Shown in pieces: positions 46,211 to 57,778 of a stretch of DNA of 64,000 bases (position 1 is its first letter; each line of letters starts with the position of its first letter). This DNA comes from Anniella stebbinsi (Eukaryota > Chordata > Lepidosauria > Squamata > Anniellidae): assembly GCA_029215795.1 (NCBI GenBank), contig JARDYH010000003.1, positions 264,525,562-264,589,561 on the forward strand. The letters are read 5' to 3'. The notes under the pieces are model-generated. The model was not told the origin of the DNA. It saw only the letters and a program-made list of their open reading frames with translations, and did not search any database. Made by a program: the position numbers and the translations under genes.

Positions 46211-46282
46211 CCTGGTGCTCTCCAGATATGTTGCACTTTAAATCCCATCAGCCCCAGCCAGCATGGTCAGGAATGTTAGTAC
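46211..46282. mobile_element. Half of a hAT-like MITE (CATCAGCCCCAGCCAGCATGG family)
   Basis: CCTGGTGCTCTCCAGATATG and ATCCCATCAGCCCCAGCCAG with a GTCAGGAATG centre. This is the left arm of the palindromic family at 53589-53697; the right arm is missing. Confidence 0.55.
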
Positions 46283-46464
46283 CCCCCCTGGGGTGGAAAT
46301 AAAAAGGGCCAATGTTTTTGCTGATGACCAAAGTGCAACACATTTTCCTATCTGCATGGAAATACCTGTTACTGTAGCAAACATGTGTGTCAAAATAGCA
46401 TTTGTATAGGATAATTTCATTATTGAATGGTGTGGAGAATGTGGCTAGTAAGACAGTTCAGGAG

Positions 46465-46870
46465 TAGGGATGTGAACGGACAGAAAAATTGGATCGGAAT
46501 CAGAATCGGAACTTCTGAATTTGTAATTAATTGGTTCAGAAAAAATCAGAGGTCTCTTGCATCGTTTCAGATCCGATGTCCGATTAAAAATCGGACGTCC
46601 GATTTTTGAATCGGATGCCATTTTAGGTGTTTTCCCCCATAAGTTAGCATTGGGGAAAAGAATTGCCTGTAACTTCTTATTTTAAAAAGGATCAAAATGA
46701 AACTTGGGCACATGGGAGATGGAATGTTGGTTGTTATGTTTCCCAAATTTCAGAAAAATCAGTTCAAGCATGCATTTTCTATGAATTTTGGAAAGATCGT
46801 GATTGTGGCTTTGACAGCTGTCAAACTTACTTCTGCATCCTGCACTCTGGGATGATCGAGAAGTGATCCT
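46465..46870. mobile_element. Half element related to the GATCGG hAT family
   Basis: Starts TAGGGATGTGAACGGACAG with TCGGA-rich sequence, then CCCCCATAAGTTAGCATTGGGG and GAAACTTGGGCACAT, all as in copies A-F. No right end or duplication is seen, so it is a 5' half or has a deleted right arm. Confidence 0.6.
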
Positions 46871-47489
46871 GGCCCACCTCTGTGTAACAGGCTTTCAAGT
46901 ACTTTTCAAGTAATGATATTCCATTCATCCCCACACCCTCAACAACTGCTTCCTGGTGAAGGGAATCAAGCATGTTTTATTGTAGCTGGGACTCCTGGAT
47001 TATGAACCTTTTGAGCGTCCAAACTAGGGGTGGGGTGGGGAATCCATTAGTTCCCTATTTGAATGCAAACATACCTTAATTCCCACTTCCTAAACCAATA
47101 GGTGAATGTACTCCACAACTCATATTTCTCTCGCTATGCAGATCTTCAAGAAAAATATGCACAGAAACATGCATATATTAGAGAAAGTCACAAACAAACA
47201 AAAATCATCTTAGAATGGGAAACAGCTTGCAACAATTGTGTATATTAGGCAAAGTTGCATACATACATGAGTATATTAGGAGAAATGCAGTGTATGAAGT
47301 TTCACCTGCATTTAAAACATTGTTATTTGCAAGTTGATGCAGAAATGGAATGCAAGAAATTTAAGGTTGGAAAAATAAGAAACTAAGAGGAACTGAAGCT
47401 GGCAGATGGGTCAGTTATGGTCAGTGTAATCAACACAAAGCTGTTTTTAAAGTGCAAAAGAGTAAAGAAAGGAAAGAACTCTAAGATGA

Positions 47490-47618
47490 CACAATCCTAT
47501 ACATGATTACACAGGGAAGGTCCCTACAATTCCCAGCATGCCTCAGCCAGCATAGCTACCAGGAGGAATGGTGGGAGTTGTAGGACCTTTCCTGTCTAAA
47601 CATGCATAGGATTCTGCA
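47490..47618. mobile_element. ~130-bp palindromic MITE
   Basis: ACAATCCTATACATG and AAGGTCCCTACAATTCCCA on the left face TGGGAGTTGTAGGACCTTTC and CATGCATAGGATTCTG on the right, giving about 45-bp imperfect inverted repeats. It ends 15 bp before the SINE. Confidence 0.62.
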
Positions 47619-47633
47619 TTAAGGAAACTAAGA

Positions 47634-47871
47634 CAGCCAGTGTGGTGTAGTGGCTAGAGTGTTGGACTGGGAGTCGGGAGATCTGGTATTCGGGTTCTGG
47701 TCCTCACTTGGCCATGGAACCTTTGGGCCAGTCACAGACTCGTAGCCCAACCTACCTCACAGGGTTGTTGCTGTGAGCATAAAATGGAGAGGAGGAGGAG
47801 GATTATGCATGCTGCCTTGGGTTCCTTGGAGGAAAAAAGGTGGGATATGAATGTAATAATAAATAAATAAG
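47634..47871 (+). mobile_element. tRNA-derived SINE with L2-like tail
   Basis: Starts GCCAGTGTGGTGTAGTGG, which contains an A box (TGGTGTAGTGG); the B-box-like GGGTTCTGGTCC follows about 50 bp later. The body GGGCCAGTCACAGACTC and CCTCACAGGGTTGTTG leads to a 3' end GGTGGGATATGAATGTAATA and an (AATA)n tail. The 3' end resembles the L2 terminus at 22157-22190, suggesting mobilisation by L2 machinery. RNA polymerase III transcription is inferred from the boxes. Confidence 0.85.
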
Positions 47872-47879
47872 ATAACCAC

Positions 47880-48610
47880 TCTGAAAATGTTGAGGAAATT
47901 CACCAGGCCCCAAGAAAGCAGCTGAATTCCCACCTCCACCCCCCCATTGGTGAATATGCAGGAGGTTTCCGATCCACTATTATTTTCCTGTTTCCCACCT
48001 CCACAAGTAACAGCCATTGAAGTGGACTGGGAGTTCTTGAACAATGATGATGTCACATCTTTAGGTGTTTTTATATACTAGCTTCTAGGAAGGAGGGCGG
48101 AGAAAGAGATTCAAGGCTACTGTTTTCATTCTCATAGGCACACTTAAATCCATTGAATCAATCCCCTCCACACATACACAGAAGTCCCCCAAAAGAGGTT
48201 AACTTATTTTCTCTCTCTTCATAGCCAAGAAATTCTAGTTTGGAAAAAAAGTTAGACTTTAATAGCTAGATTAAATACCTGTATTTCCACTTCATTTTCC
48301 ATTTCCATCATGCTGTTTGAAAATTACAATTTGCATCAGAGTATCATTAGGAATACCAAAGCCCAGGTGTTGAACAGACTGTGTATGTTTACACAGGTGG
48401 AGGGGGGATGTTTAACGTCTGCAATGAAGAAGAGTGCAAATAAATCTAGGCAGAAATAAAAAAAAGATGTAATTGAGGCTTATATAATTATGGCACAATC
48501 CAATAAGCACTACATTGTGTTTTATGCTTCCTGTATGGCTTTTCTGTGATCTGGATGCTTGAGATACAGGTCCAGGGCAGTAATTAATAGTCAGTGCAAT
48601 TCTTAAACAC
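47880..48610. other. No gene recognised
   Basis: Unrecognised AT-rich sequence between the SINE and the GA tract. Confidence 0.45.
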
Positions 48611-48618
48611 ACATACAC

Positions 48619-48620
<2 letters not shown>

Positions 48621-48654
<34 letters not shown>
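48621..48654. repeat. (GA)n microsatellite
   Basis: About 16 AG units after a short CACACA run. Confidence 0.95.
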
Positions 48655-48657
<3 letters not shown>

Positions 48658-48689
48658 TGCTAAGGATAAATAGGAAAGGCACTTTTGAT

Positions 48690-49302
48690 TAGGGATGTGC
48701 ATCGTATCATTAAAATGTATGATAACGATATGATATGCTCTTTATCGTGCATGCATTTAATGATAACGATACAATAGAAAAACCTCTGATAAATATCCGA
48801 TCTGATCATTTTCAGCTGATTATATCGTATTACAAGACTGCCCTATAAATCGATCTCAAATTTCATACACATGTCTAGCACATGTTGCTACACATATGTG
48901 CCAAATTTCAGATCAATTCCTCCACCCTTCTATTTTATATGAATTTTTTAAAGATCGTGCAACTTTGACCTGTCAGAACTTAAACGATCTTTAATAAATT
49001 CATATAAAATCGAAGGTTGGAGAGATCGATCTCAAATTTCATACACATGCTTAGGCATACCCCATAAACATTGTGACCAAGTTGCAATCCTCTAACTTTG
49101 AAAATACAGAAGTTATAGGCATTTTTTTCTTTAAAAAATCAGCTCTATAGGGCACAATGGGACTGCAAATTAAATATTGGATTTCTGATCATTATCGTGA
49201 AGATGATACGATTAACCTACAATATTATCGGAGACAATAATTTTTTTTGTCCAAAATTCGAATAACGATAAAATATGATATTTTCGGGCATGCACATCCC
49301 TA
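48690..49302. mobile_element. 613-bp hAT-like MITE (ATCGTATC family)
   Basis: Starts TAGGGATGTGCATCGTATC and ends GCATGCACATCCCTA. Flanks CTTTTGAT (48682-48689) and CTCTTGAG (49303-49310) agree at 6 of 8. Sub-terminal sequence is rich in CGATA/TATCG words. It supplies the empty-site version of the locus occupied by the solo LTR in 37703-39197, and the reference for the interior of 27891-30277. Confidence 0.8.
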
Positions 49303-49494
49303 CTCTTGAGTATACATTTTGAAATCAAAAACTGTTGTATTTATGTATTTAAAACATTTTTGCCCCACTCAGTAGCTTACAAAGATCACTAATATGACTG
49401 TACCTACCCTCTGATATACAATCTAAAAGACATGACACACAAGGAAAAAGGGGTGGTGAAAGAGGAGGAAAAAGCAACCTCGGGCACTAGCTTA

Positions 49495-49790
49495 GAGTAA
49501 GGAAGGACATGGTTGAGATGTACAAAATTATGCATGGTGTGGAGAGAGTAGGTAGGAAAATATTTTTCTCTTTCTTAGAACCCAATGGGGTCATCCTGTG
49601 AAACTGATTGAGGGGTGATACAGGGCAGATAAAAGGAAGGAGTTCTTCACGCAACTCATTGTTAAACCATGGAATTTGCTACCAAAGGATGTAGCGATGG
49701 CCACCAATTTGGATGGCTTGAAGAAGGGCTTAGACAAATTCATGGCTATATGCTACCTCCAGGATCAGAGGCAGTAGTAAGTTCTCCAAT
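49495..49790 (+). mobile_element. CR1-like interspersed repeat, plus strand
   Basis: Contains GAACCCAATGGGGTCATCCT, AGGGCAGATAAAAGGAAGGA and GATGGCCACCAATTTGGATG, the plus-strand equivalent of 2080-2480. Confidence 0.58.
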
Positions 49791-50277
49791 CGGAACATGC
49801 ATACAAACATACATATATTAGTGAAAATAAGGTAACTTGCATTGTATATAACACACATATTAGGCAAAGCTGCTTTAAAATGCATGCAGAGAAAGGGGCA
49901 CAGAAATGTGCATGAATTGGCATGTGAACTTTTCAAGAAACATTCACTACGTTTGGACAAAACGAATTTGAGACTGGAAAAATGAGAAATGGAAAGAAAC
50001 CAAAATTGATAGATTGACCCATTTCTGTTTGGGTTCCATGGAATAGCATTTGTTGGAGAAACAATAACTGATGAGAATGTTGCCTTCATCCCCTTCTTGT
50101 GGGCTTCCTACAATCATCTGGTCAGCCACTTTTGGAAATAGGATGCAGGACCAGATGAATGTTCTCAGAAGCATCTCAAGTGCATCTTATCACTTGGGCA
50201 CTAAGGCTTTGGGGAGAAAAGGTTTCAAGTATCACCATAGACTAAAAAATCATAAAATAGAGACTAAAGCCGGATCT

Positions 50278-50463
50278 ACACCAAACAGGATATATAGCAC
50301 TATGAAAGCGATATGAAAGCTGTATATGGTATGTGTCAATGGGCCCCAACAGTTGTCAGTGCACTTCAATACTGCTATAAAGCAGTAGTGTGGCTCCTGG
50401 CTTTGATATACCTCTTTCATACCGCTTTCGTAGTGCTATATCCTGCTTAGTTTAGATTGGGCC
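50278..50463. mobile_element. GGCC-type MITE, copy 4
   Basis: Left end AGCCGGATCTACACCAAAC and right end the inverse of GGCCCAATCTAAACTAAGC, flanked by TAA on both sides (50275-50277, 50464-50466). The interior keeps GCCCCAACAGTTGTCAGTGC as in copies 1 and 2. Confidence 0.75.
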
Positions 50464-50572
50464 TAAGTAGGGGGAGTCTAACAAGAAGTATGTAAACGGT
50501 CTTTATAGAAGTGATAGGCCATTCAAGACGAAATGGTCAAAGAAAGTTCAGAGGCTGCAGAGTTGCCTTGCC

Positions 50573-50611
50573 TTGCCTATGGTTTGCCTATGGTTTGCCT
50601 ATGGTTTGCCT
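50573..50611. repeat. 11-bp tandem repeat
   Basis: Unit TTGCCTATGGT; about three and a half copies in perfect register. Confidence 0.9.
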
Positions 50612-50723
50612 GAGCTTATCCACAGTTCCCTGCAGCCTGTTTTTTTTTTTTTAAAAAAACTTTTTGGGAGCAATCCTGAACTCTGATTTGCATTCACCAT
50701 TTGGACAAAATGTACTCTTGAGC

Positions 50724-50811
50724 TGCGATCCTAAAACCATTTACAAAGGAAAACCATTTACTATTGAACACAATGAGATTCAGTCCGAGTAAACCTGCTT
50801 GGGATTGCACT
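50724..50811. mobile_element. ~88-bp inverted-repeat MITE
   Basis: GCGATCCTAAAAC on the left and GGGATTGCACTG on the right bracket ATTGAACACAATGAGATTC. This resembles a small MITE widespread in reptiles (recalled, not checked). Confidence 0.45.
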
Positions 50812-50851
50812 GTTGAACTCAAAGTACATTTGGAGAAAGTTTGTTGTTGTT

Positions 50852-51172
50852 TAGGCTGACCATATGAAAAGGAGGACAGGGCTCATGTAGCTTTAACAGT
50901 TGTAGAGAAAAGGGAATTTCAGCCAGTGCCATTTCTATGCAATTAGTTCCTGGTTAAATTCCCTCTTCATCACAACAGTTAAAGTTGCAGGGCCCCTGCC
51001 TTCTTTTGTATAGGGTCACTCTAGTATAGTGCCTGCACCTTTAACTGTTGTGATGAAGAGGGGAATTTCACCAGGAACTAATTGCATACAAATGACACTG
51101 GCTGAAATTCCCTTTTCTCTACAACTGTTAAAGTTACATGAGCCCTGTCCTCCTTTTCATATGGTCAGCCTA
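50852..51172. mobile_element. 321-bp palindromic hAT-type MITE, copy 3
   Basis: Ends TAGGCTGACCATATGAAAAG and its near-exact inverse, with a perfect 8-bp duplication TTGTTGTT at 50844-50851 and 51173-51180. The left flank is a short TTG run, and the right duplication continues into another. The interior is nearly identical to 33434-33753. Confidence 0.92.
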
Positions 51173-51184
51173 TTGTTGTTGTCG

Positions 51185-53580
51185 TTGTTGTTTTATTAAT
51201 GTTCCAATCTATAGAAGAAATTCATCTGAGCATTACGCGCTCCACAAATCTGTATTCCAAAAGAATTTTGGCAACATCTCTATAAGATATAATGTTGAAT
51301 CTCCTGTAGTATAATGCCATGAAAAGAGAAAAACCTATCCAAACCCTCAGTGGATAATGTGATTCTCTAAAAAGAAGGGCAATGAATTTCACCTTGTTCA
51401 CTAATAAAGAAGCCTTTTATGTGTTGTGTTTACCTGGTGTGGCAGTATATTTAGGACAACCTGAAAACAGTGTAATGAAAGTGTAGATATGAGAAATGTG
51501 ACACAGAAAAAAACAGGAGCATTCACACACACAAACGCCACACCCACACCCACATTCACAGATACAGAATAATTACAGAGGGGAAAGACTCCGTTATAAC
51601 CAAACATTTAAGGAATATTAACAGTGGTTGCCTGACTGGACAAATTGCAGCATGTGGCCCCAAAGTCAGTAATTTAATAAATTGAAAACTGTGGGAAGCA
51701 TAAAACCGGCCCTGAAAGTGCACAGCAAAAACGCATTTGGAGAAATCCTGTAGCTGTGTGACAAAGAACTTTTTTTAAAAAAAGGCTGGAAAGAAAGAAA
51801 CAAGTGATCAAAAAAAAGCAGGGGGGAATTGAATTTCTGTCTGATAGCAGTTTGATTGAATCTTGCCAGTTGAATCATTTGCCATGTCATGTAACCATCC
51901 ATCAGCCATCATCAGCATAATACACTGTATTTTCATGCTGAAGGAATGGAAGGCGTGCTGCTTTACCAAATAGGTATTGCACATTAGTTATTGTTTTATA
52001 AGGCATCCTCAGTGTTTGGATTGAGGCAGGGAAATTTCTACAGCTAGGTACACACACACACCCCTGCATTTCTAAATTGTTTTATGTTCACTTCACCTAA
52101 GCTCAGATCAATCATGGAAGTCTTCCAAATTTTTCAGGTGGTCTAAAGTCCTTTACATTGAGATCCCCATGAGATGGAGGATTCCTTAATGGCTCTGGAT
52201 GGGAGAGAAAATAGTGGCTATGGATGGGAGAGAAATTTATTCAGCTCAAATTTTAATGTGAACTTGCCTAATTTTGCATGTTTGAAGCAATATGTGATCT
52301 GAAACTCAGGTATCCTTTGAAAATCACACTTCTCCATATTTTGCAATAGAGTTGTCCATTGCAAAATGCATGTATTGGGAAAATGTGCACACAAAGGTAT
52401 TAGCGACAAATAACCTTCACAAATGCATCTTGTTAGGAAAATTGCTGGCAAAAAAATGCTTACATATGGCAAAAATAGAGACAAGAATGCATGTGTTAGG
52501 GGAAACAAGCATAAGAATGCATACACATATCCATGCAAACTTTTTAAAAAATTCTCAAAATTTGAGGCAAACTGGATGGAAGATTGGAACAATGAGAAAC
52601 TCATAGAAACCAAAACTGACAGATCTTCTGTTCTTAGGTTCACATGATCTTATGTGCTCTTTTTTTTTTTTTTTACAAATGTGCATTTTTCTGTTGAAAA
52701 CACACACTTTCCTCTTCCAAATGGCAACCGCGATTTGGATACTTTGCACATATGTCTAGTTTTGCAAATAATTTCACAAAAACCCTAAAAAGAAAAAACT
52801 CAGAAATCGGAGGAAAAGCATAGATCGGCTAGCAAATGAAAGCTGAGTCAGGCATGCTGGAAAAGTCCAGTGAGCCCCAAATGGATCAGATTTCCCGGCA
52901 ACGGACATTCCTAGTCTTCTCAAGCTTTCTCCATTTCAGCAGAATAATTTGGGGGTGGAGGGTGGGGAGTCAGTCACTACTATTGTAAACAAAAATGTGG
53001 GATTAAAGCATCCTTGTCAATTTACTGCAAATCATACAGAGAACTATTAATGGATCTAGATCGACCTTCCAATTACCTGCGGCTTGGAGCCTTCCATCAG
53101 GCTACCTATGGAAAGGGGATGAAGGAGTTGCTCTTCTTACTTTTTTTTTTTTTTTAAAAAAATAGTGCTTTTGAGTTAAGGGGCCCTGACAACAGCAACA
53201 CAACATCCCAGAAGACGCCATGTCAGCTGGCTAAGAAATAGTCAACGTGATATGAGAGTGGGAGGGGACTAAGATAGGTAATTGGAAGCAATAGAGGTCA
53301 GTTTGGGGGTTACCCAGAAACGATCAATATGATTCCACTTATTTTCTCTGCTCCTATAGAGGGGAAATCCTCACTTGCAGCTCAAGTCTTTTACCTGCTG
53401 CACTAGGTCTCAATTTTTTAATACGTTTCAGTTATATAGTGTCCTTTGCCCACCTTGAATTTTGGTGTTGCTGTATAATGGTTATTTCCCTGTATTGTCA
53501 GACGAGGCTCCTCTGCACTTGAGACTATGGAAAAAACAAAGACAGAGGGGGAGAAAGGTGAAGGTGGTCTTAATCTGCCG
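51185..53580. other. No gene; degraded AT-rich repeat in part
   Basis: Between about 52230 and 52920, words of the form AAAATGCATG, GTGCACAC and TGCAAA recur, ending GGACATTCCTA at 52913, so this is probably an old MITE of the 63316-63726 kind. The rest is unrecognised. Open frames of up to 141 codons on both strands show no domain. Confidence 0.4.
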
Positions 53581-53588
53581 CCACAAAC

Positions 53589-53697
53589 CTGGTGCCCTTC
53601 AGAAGTGTTGGCCTACAGCTTCAATCAGCCCCTGCCAACATGGCCAGTCATCAGGTGTGATGGGAATTTTCATCTAAAACATCTGGAGTGCACCAAG
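53589..53697. mobile_element. ~110-bp hAT-like palindromic MITE
   Basis: CTGGTGCCCTTCAGAAGTG faces CATCTGGAGTGCACCAAG across CATGGCCAGTCATCAG. Related half copies are at 22191-22262, 46211-46282 and 53795-53870. Confidence 0.62.
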
Positions 53698-53969
53698 TTG
53701 GGAGAGACTGGTATACAATTTGAGTAGATCTCCTAGCTGCCTAGGCCAGTGAAGAAGCCCTTGTAAATCAGGGAGAACCACCTCATCCTCAACAGGTGGG
53801 CAACTTGTAGCATTTAAGATGTTTTGGCCTACAACTCCCATCAGCCACAGCCACCATAGCCAAAGGTGAGGGATGATGAAGTGCCACAAATTGCCTACCT
53901 TTGCCTTATTTGATTTGATTGGATTTGTACCTTTCCTCTTTGCCAAAGAATGGCATTCTAAGGCATATG

Positions 53970-54140
53970 GACATATGATGCTACCTTATATGAAGTTAGA
54001 CCATCGGGCCATCAACTCTAGATAAACACTGATTGGCAGTAGCTGTGGACATCCAAGGATCCTTCAACTGGAGAGCAGGGATTGAACCTGGGACCTTCTG
54101 CATGCAAAGTATGTGCTGTTCCCCAGAGATGCCATCTCTC
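53970..54140 (-). mobile_element. Degenerate tRNA-derived SINE, minus strand
   Basis: The minus strand reads CTTTGCATGCAGAAGGTCCC and AGGTTCAATCCC, a clear B box in a tRNA-Ala-like context, and continues into a body with GATGGCCCGATGGTCTAACT. The A-box end is poorly preserved, so it is not a functional tRNA gene. Confidence 0.65.
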
Positions 54141-54149
54141 CTTGATGTC

Positions 54150-54695
54150 AAGGAAATGTCATTTTCTGGCCTTCTTATTTGGATTTCTTTCACTAGAACT
54201 ACAAGCGATGGAACCTAGGGCCCTGAGTATACTAAAGGGCTGCTCCACTTCAGGGCTATAGTGGGCCCTCTCCACTCTGCTGTACTGAAGCAAGGAGACC
54301 TTTGTGGATGCCAGGGCCAATCTTATTTCAAACCCACCCACCCCCAAACTGTGGCATGTAGATAACCTGGAATCCCTCCACTTAGCAGCACAAGAGTCTC
54401 TGCCCCGTTGAGGGCCAACACACGGCAACCTTAAGGTCAGAGGAAGAGGTCCAGAAACAAGATACATGGTTAGATACACCAAATTGAACCTAACCTTTCT
54501 CCCAGCAGGTCGCTTTGGAATTTGGGCAAAGATTTTGATTTGGGAGATTGTGAGTGGAGTTACGCCCCCTTTCCCACTGCTACTTCCCTGATTCAATTCA
54601 TGTAACCCAAATACAGCTGCTTTTAATTTTTTTTAAAAGTTAGAGAATGCATGCTTTGAACTTGCATGTAACATGTGCCAAAAGGATATGCTGAT
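54150..54695. other. No gene recognised
   Basis: A 145-codon minus-strand open frame (54159-54596) has no recognisable domain. No repeat ends found. Confidence 0.4.
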
Positions 54696-54699
54696 TAAA

Positions 54700-54748
54700 T
54701 TTATCATCATCATCATCATCATCATCTTCATCTATTTATTTATTTATT
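54700..54748. repeat. (ATC)n then (TTTA)n microsatellite
   Basis: About nine ATC units followed by three or four TTTA units. Confidence 0.92.
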
Positions 54749-54839
54749 CCAATTGTTATGGATTACCATCTCCTTGGATTATTATGGATTGGAGGAATTG
54801 TGGTAATAATATATAATCTATATGTATCTGAATATGTCA

Positions 54840-55640
54840 AGAAACGTCCTTCCCCCATGTCCCGGCATGTGGCCATGAGGAGGCAGTTGTGGGCAGGTGG
54901 GGGAAGGGTGAGACGTGCCCACTCACCATTGGAGGGATCAAGGTGGCACCATAGGCAGGGGTGAGGTGGAGAAGCCCAAATTAGGTGACGACCCCCACCA
55001 CACTGCCTCTTCTCGCTTTGCTGCTCCCTCCCTGTATGCAGTGTGGGTTTATCTGGTCGTCCTTTTGGGGACCAAGTAGGAGTTTTTGGCCCATGGTCTG
55101 ATTGGCCTGGGCTATGGGCCTTTTCGCCTACTTCACACTGTAAGTCAGGAGAGAGTGTCTTAGGAAAATAATTGTTTATTTCGGCATTAAGACAATTTGG
55201 TCACAATTTTGTAGGCAGGTAGGGCGGGCACGCTTAGAGAAAAGGGATGGTGAGCATTCTGTGGCACTGTTCTGGTGACAGGTGATGCCCGAGGCCTTTC
55301 ACTGTGGGTTGTGCGGCTCCAGTGGGGGGATAGGGCTTACCTGTGAGGCCAACTTAACTCACTCCACCCATTGTTCTGTGGCTCAGGTGGAGAGTGACGA
55401 GGAGGAAAGGCCTACCCTTCCCAAAAGGGGTATGGCCTGGGGGCGGCGAGCGAGAGTCACCACCCACCAGACATAGAATGTTTTTACCTAATACAACACC
55501 TAGCTTCGAGGCTGGCGTAGAATAGGTCCCGCCCAGTCTCTCTTTGCAGATCATTAGTGAATGTGGCCTGCCCTTGCACCATGTACACTTGTCTCGTCTT
55601 GTTATTTTCCCCCTTTCCCCCTCCCTCACAATCATGAGTC
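54840..55640. other. GC-richer unrecognised segment, possible degraded LTR
   Basis: This block is more GC-rich than its surroundings. On the minus strand it has AATAAACAATTATTTTCC near 55165-55185, which could be an LTR polyadenylation signal. I could not find TG/CA ends with matching flanks, and open frames have no domain. Confidence 0.3.
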
Positions 55641-56456
55641 CAAATGTAGATATGTCATGTTTAGGAATATAAAAGCCTCCAGTGCTAGAAACAAAATAAC
55701 ATCATTAGTAACAAAAAGCACTGGGCATTTCTTTAATTGTGGATTGAATGTGGGATTTGTGAACATTTGTTTTTGCAAACAATGGTTTCTTGTCAGAACC
55801 TCCTAGGGGTCCTTGTCTCCATGCAGTATTTTAATTGCAGCTCCATCTATATGAAAAGAATAGCTATTTCTTGCAGGGTCCCTCTGAAAGCCACTTTTGT
55901 CCTTTTGTGCAGCTGCCAACTCTTGTCTTCTAATTCTCTTCCTACTGTGGCCTCCTTTGCTGCTGCCACCCAGGTGGCTTTTCAGTACATCTGCACAATT
56001 GCACAACAGATTGAAACACATCTGGGTCTCAGCTGCCGTTTCCTCCTCCACAATTTTGGGACAGCAGTAAATTTCAACTAGTTCACTGTCCTTTCTGCTA
56101 TTCAATTTTGTATTGGTTAAAAACAGCAGAGGTTCAAGGGAACAATTCCATCAGGGAGCTGAGCACTGACTTGCAAGACAAACTGATTCTCCAATAAATA
56201 TTCATGACTTCGGAAATGGGCTCGTGATTCGGGATGCAATAAGCTTCCAAGGGTTCAGATTGATGAATCAAAACAAGCACATCTCCAAGTATAGATACAT
56301 GAACTAATTCAAGCAACAGTTATCCTACATCTGCGGAAGGAAGGATGGATGGATGGACAGAAAGACGGACAGGGGAAGGGAAGGAATATCAACACTGTTG
56401 TTCAAGAAACAGGTGCAATTAAGACCATTTCATGAATTGGGGAAGGATGTGCAATA

Positions 56457-56580
56457 GAATCATGGAATCATAGAGTCATAGAATAGTAGAGTTGGAAGGG
56501 GCCTATGAGGCCATCAAGTCCAACCATCTGCTCAATGCAGGAATCCATATTGAAGTATGCCTCACAAATGGCTGTCCAGT
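56457..56580 (-). mobile_element. CR1 LINE 3' end, minus strand
   Basis: The plus strand shows AATCATGGAATCATAGAGTC, the complement of the CR1 8-bp tail, followed by GTTGGAAGGGGCCTATGAGG and AAGTCCAACC. Confidence 0.82.
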
Positions 56581-56689
56581 AAGTCAGAAATTCAGTAAAT
56601 CAGAAATTCAATGGTGGTGGTGATGGTGGTGGGAAGTTTGACAGGGAACAAAAATAAGCAATAGCAAACTAGTCAGCACTCTGAATAGG

Positions 56690-57090
56690 AGACAATGTTC
56701 CCTTATCTAAGGCAGCTTACAACTGTATATAAAACAGTATACACATTACAAGCAATAAAAAGAAACATAGAAAGTAAAATATCAATGTAAACAATAAAAG
56801 CTAACATTAAAAACTAGTAATAAAACAGCAAGGGCAACAGCAGCAAAACAGTATTCCATTATGAGAAGGCCGTAGTAAAACAAAACATTTTTATGGCCTT
56901 ATTAAAAGCCTTTAAGGATGGTGCATGGCGGATCGTCGGTGGAAGTTTGTTCCACAGGTGTGGAGCCACTGCTGAGAAGGCCCTCTCCTGTGTGGAGACC
57001 CACCCACTTATGCTAGGACTAACAAGGGAACTAACCGTTTGTAAAATCCCAGCCTCGCAAAAGTGACACATCTGCTTTCGTGAATAAATG
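56690..57090 (-). mobile_element. L2-type LINE 3' end, minus strand
   Basis: The minus strand encodes ERAFSAVAPHLWNKLPPTIR and the nearby SLKAFNKAIKMFCF, followed by an A-rich 3' end toward 56700. Truncated 5'. Confidence 0.8.
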
Positions 57091-57329
57091 TCATGAATAT
57101 GCAATGTCTCTTTTCAGCAAGGCAGAAAGCTCTGTTAAAAACAAAACAAAGCAGTAGGCATCATTTCACACACCCCTGGTCATCGTACATCAGGGACATC
57201 TCTTGTGCAAACTGCAATGAAATGAATGTCACATTCATAAGAAACGTTGCTCCATTAGTGAAATTAATGTCATGTTCACAAGAAATGCTGCTAGCTTGTG
57301 GCCAACATTGGGAGGTTGGAGAAATCTAG

Positions 57330-57560
57330 AATGGATTCAAATGGATTTGGATTGCTATGGACCCGACTGGCAGATTCCACAGTGGACCGGCATTTTCAAA
57401 GTCATGTGGATTCTGTGGACTTGAGGATCTTTTTTTTCCCACTTGGGGAGGGAAATCTGAATTGATGCTGATGCAAACTAAGTGTAGGTAAAAGAAAATT
57501 CTAGTAAAAATATATATAATTCTGTCAATGAGCGGATGATGGAATGAAAAAATGCTGACA
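57330..57560 (-). mobile_element. Old MITE remnant related to 63316-63726
   Basis: In inverse orientation it shares ATGTGGATTCTGTGGACTTG and GACTGGCAGATTCCACAG with the right half of 63316-63726. No ends are preserved. Confidence 0.4.
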
Positions 57561-57778
57561 ACCAGTAAAACTAGAACACGTGCATAGACAAATGGGTAAA
57601 ATACTGACGGCGGTATATCTTACGTAACCCTTAAATTACTATAAAGAATCTTCTTTTTTTTTAATAATAATTTTATTAATTTTCAACATATAATACATAA
57701 AATAAACACAATACATATACAACCCTCCACAACCCCCCCCGTGCTCCCCTACCCATGAGACCTTCTTACTTTATTGTT

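Noticed and set aside
47640..47715. tRNA gene
   Set aside because: A and B boxes are present but no cloverleaf with anticodon stem and acceptor stem is preserved, and the sequence continues into a SINE body and tail.
49730..50089. 119-codon open frame on the minus strand
   Set aside because: It overlaps a CR1-like repeat and an AT-rich block; composition is phenylalanine/serine/leucine-rich, as expected by chance.
52218..52643. 141-codon open frame on the minus strand
   Set aside because: It lies in a degraded AT-rich repeat with TGCAAA/ATGCAT words and has no domain.
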